DNA of 5,108 nt from Oscillospiraceae bacterium. Lineage in GTDB: Bacteria > Bacillota > Clostridia > Oscillospirales > Oscillospiraceae. Both the position numbers and the translations under genes were made by a program. Position 1 is the stretch's first letter, and each line of letters opens with the position of its first letter. Under the pieces are notes generated by a model. The model saw only the letters and a program-made list of their open reading frames with translations. It ran no database searches and was not told the DNA's origin. Shown here piece after piece: positions 1-4,804 of this stretch. The DNA is taken from NCBI GenBank assembly GCA_904501855.1, contig CAJGCI010000138.1, forward strand, positions 1-5,108, read 5' to 3'.

Positions 1-35
1 CCTTCAACTGGCCCGGGATCGAACGGTTCCGGTAA
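1..35 (+). CDS. C-terminal end of an unidentified upstream gene (partial)
   Basis: Reading from base 3, the frame gives the short tail FNWPGIERFR followed by a TAA stop at 33-35. Nearly every codon ends in G or C, which matches the strong third-position GC bias of the genes downstream, so this is the most likely coding frame at the window's left edge. A second frame stays open to a TAA at 68-70 and a third to a TGA at about 174, but their codon use fits less well. The fragment is too short for a family assignment, and whether it belongs with the mod genes cannot be told. Confidence 0.3.
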   Translation, partial: FNWPGIERFR

Positions 36-45
36 ACAACACGGC

Positions 46-71
46 TTTATCCGGAGCAGTACTCCGGTAAA
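46..71. repeat. 26-base inverted repeat in the mod leader, possible operator
   Basis: TTTA (46-49) plus CCGGAG (51-56) are matched by CTCCGG (62-67) plus TAAA (68-71), with a single unpaired T at 50 and a five-base centre. No T-run follows on either strand, so it is not a normal intrinsic terminator for the upstream gene. Its right arm merges into an A/T-rich stretch (68-81, TAAAGAATAAATAT) that could contain a -10 element, though I see no good -35 box. A regulator binding site overlapping the mod promoter is one reading; a hairpin in the 3' end of the upstream mRNA is the other. Confidence 0.4.
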
Positions 72-87
72 GAATAAATATCAGAAT

Positions 88-264
88 GTTTCCGAGCCGG
101 TATGCCTAAAGCATTTCTGCCATGGTCTGCCGGCCGGGGCAGTACCGGAAACGGTGCCGCCTTCCCTTGTTTGAAAAGGAAACGACCTTTCGGCACCCGT
201 GGGACGGGTGCGTCCGACGACAGGAAACGAATGCGGTCGCTCTTTTTCGGAGCGGCCGTTTTTT
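88..264 (+). promoter_or_regulatory. Structured leader RNA of modABC, riboswitch/attenuator candidate
   Basis: This stretch has no convincing gene and contains many mutually exclusive helices. GTTTCCG (88-94) can pair with CGGAAAC (146-152), and its first six bases also with GGAAAC (223-228). ATGC/GCAT (102-105/111-114) and CTGCC/GGCAG (127-131/138-142) form local hairpins. GGTGCCG (153-159) pairs perfectly with CGGCACC (191-197), but that arm competes with an 8-bp hairpin, GCACCCGT (193-200) with ACGGGTGC (204-211). The element ends in an intrinsic terminator 68 bases before the modA start. Competing stems plus a terminator before a transporter operon are the hallmark of a riboswitch or attenuator. 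Molybdenum/tungsten cofactor (moco/tuco) riboswitches are known before mod and moa genes, and pieces such as CCGAGCCGG and AAACGAC loosely recall that family. I match it from memory only, so the class is unproven. Confidence 0.5.
234..264 (+). terminator. Intrinsic terminator in the modA leader
   Basis: CGGTCGCTC (234-242) pairs with GAGCGGCCG (250-258) over nine base pairs, including one G-U, around a seven-base loop. Six Ts (259-264) follow directly. Lying ahead of modA with no gene between, it would stop transcription before the operon unless an alternative fold prevents it. This is the expression platform expected of a transcriptional riboswitch; a plain terminator for the upstream gene is the alternative. 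Confidence 0.75.
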
Positions 265-299
265 CTCTCGGCGGAGCGGGGAGAAACAGGCAGACAGTG

Positions 300-325
300 C
301 CCTCTTAAAAGAGGGAAGAAAGGAG
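300..325 (+). promoter_or_regulatory. Hairpin followed by modA ribosome binding site
   Basis: CCCTCTT (300-306) and AAGAGGG (309-315) form a tight hairpin that ends only a few bases before the Shine-Dalgarno run AAAGGAG (319-325). The ATG at 332 sits six bases after this run. The Shine-Dalgarno bases themselves are free, so the hairpin may protect or position the 5' end of the modA message rather than block translation. Confidence 0.45.
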
Positions 326-331
326 CATTTC

Positions 332-1183
332 ATGAAAACCATGAAAAAGACACTGGCCGTGATCCTCGCGGCACTGGTCCTGCTTCTGGCTCTGAGCGCC
401 TGTGGAGAAGTCCGGCAGGAAGAAGCTGTGAGCTCATCAGGACCGGAAGAGGCGGAGGAAGTGACCCTGCAGGTCTTTGCCGCCGCCTCCATGACGGAGA
501 CCCTGGACGCCATTATCGAAGAGTATGAAAAGGACAATCCCGGCGTCACCATCGTCCCCACCTATGATTCTTCCGGCACCCTGAAGACCCAGATCCAGGA
601 AGGGGCCGACTGCGACCTCTTCATCTCCGCTGCCCAGAAGCAGATGAACCAGCTGGACGCGGCGAAGAGCAAAGACGAGGGCAATGAGGAAGGCCTGGAC
701 TTCGTCCTGTCGGATTTCCGTATCGATCTGCTGGAGAACAAAGTGGTGCTGGCGGTCCCCGATGACAATCCTGCGGATATCCGGAGCTTTGCCGATCTCG
801 GTACGGACAAGCTGACGCTGCTGTGCATCGGCAACGAGGACGTGCCCGTGGGCGCCTACTCCGAGGAGATCCTCACCGCGCTGGGGATCCTGGATTCACT
901 GAAGACCGCGGGCAGGATCACCTACGGCACCAATGCCAAGGAAGTCACCACCCAGGTGAAGGAAGGCACCGTGGACGCCGGCATCGTCTACGCCACCGAT
1001 GCCTATTCCGCCGATCTGACCGTGGTGGACGATTCCGGCAGCGAATACTGCTCTCCCGTCATCTATCCCGCCGCGGTGATGAAGGGAACGGCCAATGAAA
1101 AAGCGGCAAAGGCATTCCTTGCGTACCTGCAGTCGGAGAATGCCATGAAGATCTTCAAGGAAGTGGGCTTTACTGCTCCCTGA
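332..1183 (+). CDS. modA: Molybdate/tungstate ABC transporter substrate-binding lipoprotein ModA
   Basis: ModA captures molybdate (or tungstate) outside the membrane and delivers it to the ModB-ModC importer. The 283-residue product starts with a lysine-containing signal peptide and a hydrophobic core (about 8-20), then the lipobox LSAC with the lipidated Cys at 24, as expected for a Gram-positive lipoprotein. An acidic, Ser-rich tether (about 25-43) precedes the binding domain. Family motifs are clear: VFAAASMTE (48-56), YDSSGTLKTQIQEGADCDLFISA (78-100), VPVGAYSEEILTALG (171-185) and GIVYATDAY (217-225); the Ser residues in the first two usually bind the oxyanion. The segment after the first lobe, about 108-135, is longer and more acidic than I expect for ModA. 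The start at 332 is fixed by the signal peptide and the Shine-Dalgarno run at 319-325; the frame is open further upstream, but that part lies in the leader RNA. Molybdate versus tungstate preference cannot be read from the sequence. Confidence 0.93.
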   Translation: MKTMKKTLAVILAALVLLLALSACGEVRQEEAVSSSGPEEAEEVTLQVFAAASMTETLDAIIEEYEKDNPGVTIVPTYDSSGTLKTQIQEGADCDLFISAAQKQMNQLDAAKSKDEGNEEGLDFVLSDFRIDLLENKVVLAVPDDNPADIRSFADLGTDKLTLLCIGNEDVPVGAYSEEILTALGILDSLKTAGRITYGTNAKEVTTQVKEGTVDAGIVYATDAYSADLTVVDDSGSEYCSPVIYPAAVMKGTANEKAAKAFLAYLQSENAMKIFKEVGFTAP

Positions 1184-1238
1184 GAGGGTCCTCCAATCAT
1201 AAAACAAGTCATTCAAACCGGAAAGGAGGAAATGAAAG

Positions 1239-1910
1239 ATGGATCTGTACCCGTTCTGGAACTCGCTGCGCATCGCGGCCATCAGCTGCGGCATCGTGTT
1301 TTTCCTGGGGATCCTGTGCGCCCATTACGTGGCGAAGCTCCCCCGGGTGATCAAGGGCATCCTGGACGTGATCCTGACTCTGCCTCTGGTCCTTCCGCCC
1401 ACGGTGGTGGGCTATCTGCTGCTGTGCCTGCTGGGACCCAACCGCATCTTCGGCAGCTGGATGATGAGCGCGTTCCATACGCGGATGACCATGGTCTGGT
1501 ACTCCGCGGTGTTCGCCTCCGCCATCGTGGCCTTTCCTCTGATGTACCGCACCGCCCGGGGCGCCTTTGAATCCTTCGATCCCACGCTGCGGGATTCCGC
1601 CCGTACCCTGGGGCTGTCCAACACATACATCTTCTGGCGCATCCAGATGCCCTGCTGCCGGCAGGGGATCCTGGCGGGCACGGTACTGGCCTTCGCCCGG
1701 GCCCTGGGAGAATACGGCGCCACCTCCATGGTGGCCGGCTACACTCCGGGGCGCACCGCCACCATCTCCACCACCGTGTATCAGCTGTGGCGCACCAACA
1801 ATGAAGCCCTGGCATTCCGGTGGGTGATGATCAACATCGCCATCTCCTTCGTGGTGCTCATGGCCGTGAACCTGCTGGAGCGCCGGGAGAGAAGGGAGGT
1901 GCGCCCATGA
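1239..1910 (+). CDS. modB: Molybdate ABC transporter permease ModB
   Basis: ModB forms the membrane channel of the molybdate importer, probably as a homodimer bound to two ModC subunits. The 223-residue protein is of normal family length with about five hydrophobic segments (roughly 9-30, 42-66, 84-104, 142-156 and 195-213). The cytoplasmic coupling loop that contacts the ATPase is visible as DSARTLGLSNTYIFWRIQMP (119-138), a variant of the EAA loop. It is followed by ALGEYGATSMVAGYTPGRT (155-173), a signature that separates molybdate permeases from other ABC permeases. A strong ribosome binding site, GGAGG at 1225-1229, lies nine bases before the ATG. The gap from modA is 55 bases without a clear promoter or terminator, so the two are probably cotranscribed. 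The 3' end overlaps modC by four bases (ATGA). Confidence 0.94.
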   Translation: MDLYPFWNSLRIAAISCGIVFFLGILCAHYVAKLPRVIKGILDVILTLPLVLPPTVVGYLLLCLLGPNRIFGSWMMSAFHTRMTMVWYSAVFASAIVAFPLMYRTARGAFESFDPTLRDSARTLGLSNTYIFWRIQMPCCRQGILAGTVLAFARALGEYGATSMVAGYTPGRTATISTTVYQLWRTNNEALAFRWVMINIAISFVVLMAVNLLERRERREVRP

Positions 1911-2959
1911 GCCTCCTCGTGGATATTGAAAAAAGGATGGGGGATTTTCATCTGGACGTCTCCTTTGATACCGGGGACGGGTTCCACGGTCTGCTGGGCC
2001 CCTCCGGCTGCGGCAAGTCCATGACCCTGCGATGCATCGCCGGCGTGGAAAGGCCGGACCGGGGACACATCGAAGTCAACGGGGTGACCCTGTTCGACAG
2101 CGAAAAAGGCATCGATCTTCCGCCTCAGGAGCGGTCGGTGGGGCTGCTGTTTCAGAACTACGCCCTTTTTCCACATATGACGGTGGAACAGAACCTGCGC
2201 ACGGTGATGAGGGGTCTTCCCCGCAAAGAAGCGGACCGGCGGGCGGAGAGCATGCTCCGGCGCTTTCATCTGGAGGACCGGCGCAGTCATCTTCCCCGGC
2301 AGCTGTCCGGAGGAGAACAGCAGCGCACCGCCCTGGCCCGGATCCTGCTCACCGATCCCAGGATCCTTCTGCTGGACGAGCCTCTGTCCGCCCTGGACAG
2401 CTACCTGCGCTGGCAGACGGAGCTGGAACTGATGGAGACGCTGGAGGGCTTTGCCGGCACCGTGGTGCTGGTGACCCATAACCGGAAGGAAGTCTACCGC
2501 ATGTGCCGCACCGTCTCCGTGCTGGACCATGGCCGCGCGAAGGGAGCCCACGGTACGGAGAAACTGTTCCGTCATCCCCGTACCCTGCAGGAGTGCCTTC
2601 TGTCCGGATGCAAGAACTACAGCCGGGCGGAACTGCTCCCCGACGGGAGACTGTATGCCGCCGACTGGGGAGTGACCCTGAAGGTGACAGACCGTCCGGA
2701 AGGACCGGTATCCTACGTGGGGATCCAGTCCCACGACATCCTCCCCGTGAACGAGGAGGGGGAGAACGTGGTATCCTGTCACGTTCAGAGACTCATCCGC
2801 GACGTGAATTCCGCCATCGTGATGACGGACACCCCGGGCGGGACCGAGGACAACAGCCGCTTTCATGCGGAACTGTCCGGTGAGCAATGGAATCTCTGGG
2901 AAGGCCGGAAGGAACTGAAACTGTATCTTCCGCCGGATAAACTCATGCTGCTGCGATGA
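1907..2959 (+). CDS. modC: Molybdate ABC transporter ATP-binding protein ModC
   Basis: ModC hydrolyses ATP to drive molybdate import through ModB. In the 350-residue product all ATPase motifs are intact: Walker A GPSGCGKS (31-38), Q-loop Gln83 in LLFQNYALFP, signature LSGGEQQR (133-140), Walker B ILLLDEP (153-159) with the catalytic Glu at 158, D-loop SALD (161-164) and the switch His191 in VTHNRKEVY. The remaining C-terminal part (about 230-350) is where ModC proteins carry a molybdate-binding TOBE/Mop regulatory domain; length and position fit, though sequence similarity there is weak by eye. The start is set by the ATGA overlap with modB and GGAGG at 1895-1899, seven bases upstream. An in-frame ATG at 1820 lies inside modB and would add an unrelated extension. 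The overlap suggests translational coupling. The pairing with ModB makes molybdate or tungstate the substrate, although related sulfate ATPases look alike. Confidence 0.93.
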   Translation: MSLLVDIEKRMGDFHLDVSFDTGDGFHGLLGPSGCGKSMTLRCIAGVERPDRGHIEVNGVTLFDSEKGIDLPPQERSVGLLFQNYALFPHMTVEQNLRTVMRGLPRKEADRRAESMLRRFHLEDRRSHLPRQLSGGEQQRTALARILLTDPRILLLDEPLSALDSYLRWQTELELMETLEGFAGTVVLVTHNRKEVYRMCRTVSVLDHGRAKGAHGTEKLFRHPRTLQECLLSGCKNYSRAELLPDGRLYAADWGVTLKVTDRPEGPVSYVGIQSHDILPVNEEGENVVSCHVQRLIRDVNSAIVMTDTPGGTEDNSRFHAELSGEQWNLWEGRKELKLYLPPDKLMLLR

Positions 2960-2967
2960 GAAAAAAA

Positions 2968-3026
2968 GAAGAGGACCGAGGAATGACCTCTGCACAGTAG
3001 CAGATGCCATACCAAAGGTCCTTTTT
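2968..3026 (+). terminator. Possible large-loop terminator after modC
   Basis: AGGACC (2972-2977) pairs with GGTCCT (3017-3022). The stem can be extended outward by A-T and G-T pairs to about 2968/3026, and its 3' arm runs into TTTTTAT. Between the arms is a second small hairpin, GAGG (2978-2981) with CCTC (2987-2990), plus 26 unpaired bases. The T-rich end just after modC fits an end to the mod transcript, but the loop is unusually long for a simple terminator. It could instead be a small regulatory RNA fold ahead of the next gene. Confidence 0.35.
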
Positions 3027-3038
3027 ATATGATATACT
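3004..3038 (+). promoter_or_regulatory. Candidate sigma-70-type promoter for the NifX-FKBP gene
   Basis: TATGAT (3028-3033) is a good -10 box, and ATGCCA (3004-3009) matches the -35 consensus TTGACA at four of six positions with an 18-base gap. A second TATACT (3033-3038) overlaps the first. The region is locally A/T-rich against a GC-rich background and lies 50-80 bases before the start codon at 3087. It suggests that the downstream gene can be transcribed separately from modABC. Confidence 0.45.
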
Positions 3039-3086
3039 CACTGCTAGATCCTGAATAAGGACGGAAACGCGCAAAGGAGTTTTAAG

Positions 3087-3935
3087 ATGAAGATCGCAGT
3101 AACGTATGAAAACGGGAACGTGTTCCAGCATTTCGGACACACCGAGGAATTTAAAGTATATGACGTGGAGGACGGAAAGATCCTTGGCAGCCAGATTATC
3201 GGATCCAACGGATCCGGACACGGCGCACTGGCCGGCCTTCTGGACGGTGAGGGGATCGACGTGCTTATCTGCGGCGGCATCGGCGGAGGCGCCCAGCGGG
3301 CGCTGGAAGAGCACGGCATCGAGCTGTGTGCCGGAGCCTCCGGCAATACCGACGAGGCGGTGGAAGCCTACCTGCGGGGAGAACTGATCAATACCGGAGC
3401 CAACTGTGACCATCACCACGGCGACGACCACGACTGCGGAGACGGCGGCTGTCATGATCACGATCACGACTGCGGCGGCTGTCACGGGCATTCGGGGATC
3501 CAGGGACCCAATGTGGGAAAGCTCTGCCGGGTCCATTACCGGGGCACCTTTAATGACGGGACCCAGTTCGATTCCTCCTATGACCGGGGATCGCCCCTGG
3601 AATTCGAGTGCGGTGCCGGCATGATGATCCCGGGCTTTGATGCGGCGGTGGCCACTATGAGCGTGGGAGATATCGTGAACGTCCATCTGATGCCGGAAGA
3701 AGCATACGGGTATCCGAATCCCAATGCCGTCTTCTCCGTGGAGATCGCCCGGATGCCGGGAGCGGAAGACGTATCCGTGGGACAGAGGGTGTATCTGCAG
3801 GACATGAGCGGACGCCCCATGCCGGCAGCGGTAGTGGCCAAGGACGATACCATGATCACCTTTGATGCCAACCATGAAATGGCCGGGAAGGAACTGAACT
3901 TCCAGATCGAACTGTTGGAAGTGCGCAGCGAGTAA
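3087..3935 (+). CDS. NifX/NafY-type cofactor-binding domain fused to SlyD-type FKBP prolyl isomerase
   Basis: The 282-residue product has three parts. Residues 1-104 (MKIAVTYENGNVFQHFGHTEEF at the start, then LLDGEGIDVLICGGIGGGAQRALEEHGIEL) match the dinitrogenase iron-molybdenum cofactor family (NifX, NafY, NifB C-terminus), small domains that bind Fe-S or Fe-Mo clusters; His15 and His18 of FQHFGH are conserved there. Residues 107-135 form a hydrophilic linker with nine His and five Cys in 29 residues, a likely metal-binding segment. Residues 143-282 are an FKBP domain with VHYRGTFNDGTQFDSSYDRG (149-168) and IPGFDAAVATM (181-191). After AYGYPNPNAVF it carries the SlyD-type inserted chaperone flap, ending in the usual MAGKELNFQIELLEV. 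E. coli SlyD has its metal-binding His/Cys run as a C-terminal tail, whereas here it precedes the FKBP domain. The start is supported by AAAGGAG (3073-3079), seven bases upstream. Lying between modC and mobA, it may be a metallochaperone for molybdenum or Fe-S cofactor assembly; that role is inferred. No nitrogenase gene is seen, so the NifX part need not concern nitrogen fixation. Confidence 0.85.
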   Translation: MKIAVTYENGNVFQHFGHTEEFKVYDVEDGKILGSQIIGSNGSGHGALAGLLDGEGIDVLICGGIGGGAQRALEEHGIELCAGASGNTDEAVEAYLRGELINTGANCDHHHGDDHDCGDGGCHDHDHDCGGCHGHSGIQGPNVGKLCRVHYRGTFNDGTQFDSSYDRGSPLEFECGAGMMIPGFDAAVATMSVGDIVNVHLMPEEAYGYPNPNAVFSVEIARMPGAEDVSVGQRVYLQDMSGRPMPAAVVAKDDTMITFDANHEMAGKELNFQIELLEVRSE

Positions 3936-3963
3936 GATGGGGGAATCCCCGGATCGCCGCCAG

Positions 3964-3975
3964 GATCCCGGGATC
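3964..3975. repeat. 12-base perfect palindrome GATCCCGGGATC in the mobA leader
   Basis: The 66-base gap before mobA holds a GGGG-AAT-CCCC hairpin (3940-3950) and this perfect palindrome. Neither is followed by Ts, so they are not terminators. They may be RNA hairpins, a binding site, or chance in GC-rich DNA. Confidence 0.3.
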
Positions 3976-4001
3976 AGAAACTATTTCGGCTGGAGAAAAC
4001 A

Positions 4002-4577
4002 ATGATCGAGAAAGCAAAATGTTCCGCGGCCGTACTGGCCGGCGGATACTCCTCCCGCATGGGAAAAGATAAGGCGGCCCTTGCCGTGAATGAGGGAACC
4101 ATGCTGGAACATATGGTGCGGAAACTGTGGGCGCTGGGCCTTGAGGACATCATGATCTCCGGCTCGTCCCTGACTGCCGAAGGAGCCCGGAACGTTCCGG
4201 ATGTCTTTCCTCACCGGGGACCCTTGAGCGGGATCCATTCCTGCCTCCGGGAGGCGGATGGGGACGCGGTGCTGTTTCTCAGCGTGGATCTGCCCTTCTT
4301 TCCTGCGGAGACCCTGCAGTCTCTGCTGGATGCTCACGGCGGTTCCGTCACCCTGCTGCGGCGGGGAGAGCAGTGGCAACCTCTCATCGGCATCTATGAT
4401 AAGTCCGTACTGCCTCTGTGCGACACCATCATCCGGGAGGAGAACACCTCTCCCTGGCGGCTGATCAACGCATCGGATACGGTAACGGTGGAGTATACGG
4501 GACCGGAGGATGGCCTGTTCAACTGCAATACCCCGGAGGACTACGCCGAGCTGAAGCGCCGGCTTGCCCGTAAATAA
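4002..4577 (+). CDS. mobA: Molybdenum cofactor guanylyltransferase MobA
   Basis: MobA transfers GMP from GTP to molybdopterin-bound molybdenum, making the guanine dinucleotide cofactor used by DMSO-reductase-family enzymes such as formate dehydrogenases and nitrate reductases; it acts in the cytoplasm. The 191-residue length is typical. The N-terminal nucleotide-binding signature is intact, LAGGYSSRMGKDKAAL (12-27), followed by GPLSGIHS (73-80), the metal-binding Asp96 in FLSVDLPFF, and the C-terminal FNCNTPEDY (173-181), characteristic of MobA. GGAG at 3992-3995 lies six bases before the ATG. The gene starts 66 bases after the NifX-FKBP gene with no terminator between, so the two are probably cotranscribed, and it ends at a strong terminator. 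The related enzyme MocA makes the cytosine dinucleotide form; the motif set favours MobA, but the nucleotide used is not proven by sequence. Confidence 0.9.
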   Translation: MIEKAKCSAAVLAGGYSSRMGKDKAALAVNEGTMLEHMVRKLWALGLEDIMISGSSLTAEGARNVPDVFPHRGPLSGIHSCLREADGDAVLFLSVDLPFFPAETLQSLLDAHGGSVTLLRRGEQWQPLIGIYDKSVLPLCDTIIREENTSPWRLINASDTVTVEYTGPEDGLFNCNTPEDYAELKRRLARK

Positions 4578-4587
4578 GAGAATCGGG

Positions 4588-4624
4588 AAAGACCGGTACG
4601 GTTTCTGACCGTACCGGTCTTTCT
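4588..4624 (+). terminator. Strong hairpin terminator after mobA
   Basis: AAAGACCGGTACGGT (4588-4602) and ACCGTACCGGTCTTT (4608-4622) form a perfect 15-bp stem with a five-base loop, ten bases after the mobA stop. The 3' tail is only a short T tract (TTTCT), but the AAA/TTT base of the stem and the position fit the end of the transcript. The reverse strand also ends in AAAGACC-type pairing, so it may act in both directions. Confidence 0.8.
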
Positions 4625-4804
4625 GCGCCCTTCCTTCGATGAGTGGAACCTCCTGCCGGAACCGGACAAGGTCTCAGATCGAAACAAGTGTGCTCTTTTT
4701 CGCAGAACCTGAAAATTGCGAAAGTCAATTGTCCTTCAGTTCGTTATAATAAAAACGAAGAAAGAAATAAGTAATTGATCAGAGAGTTTTAGGGAGGAAA
4801 TACT
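4625..4804 (+). promoter_or_regulatory. Promoter region of the flavodoxin-like gene
   Basis: This 180-base gap has no coding signal. TATAAT (4745-4750) is a perfect -10 box; AAGTCA (4722-4727) is a weak -35 at a 17-base gap. Upstream are two overlapping inverted repeats: TTTCGCA (4698-4704) with TGCGAAA (4717-4723), and AATTG (4714-4718) with CAATT (4726-4730), the latter covering the -35 position. A poor -35 overlapped by dyad symmetry fits an activated or repressed promoter. The ribosome binding site GGGAGG (4792-4797) lies seven bases before the ATG. The A-rich 5' leader (4751-4790) contrasts with the GC-rich genes. Confidence 0.55.

Noticed and set aside
88..230. Cobalamin, c-di-GMP or ydaO-type riboswitch
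   Set aside because: The hallmark conserved boxes I know for these classes are not visible in the leader.
122..331. Upstream in-frame ATG that would lengthen ModA by 70 residues
   Set aside because: The extension is basic and low in complexity, lies over the leader RNA and terminator, and would bury the lipoprotein signal peptide that begins at 332 with its own ribosome binding site.
1820..1906. Upstream in-frame ATG for ModC
   Set aside because: It lies inside modB, has no ribosome binding site, and the added residues do not resemble an ABC ATPase N-terminus; the ATG at 1907 has GGAGG seven bases upstream.
1781..3010. 409-codon open frame on the minus strand
   Set aside because: It lies antisense to modC, whose ATPase motifs are all intact; long antisense frames are common opposite GC-biased genes, and the translation resembles no known family.
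3087..3400. Evidence for nitrogen fixation from the NifX-like domain
   Set aside because: This domain family is widespread in non-diazotrophs, and no nitrogenase or nifB radical-SAM sequence is present in the window.
3405..3491. Tandem-repeat-like GAC/CAC/GGC codon run as a possible DNA repeat or CRISPR fragment
   Set aside because: The period is codon-based and explained by the Cys/His/Asp-rich linker; there are no spacers or regular repeat units.
2943..3875. 310-codon open frame on the minus strand
   Set aside because: It is antisense to the NifX-FKBP gene; its repeated Val/Ile/Met/Ala run mirrors the Cys/His/Asp linker codons on the other strand.
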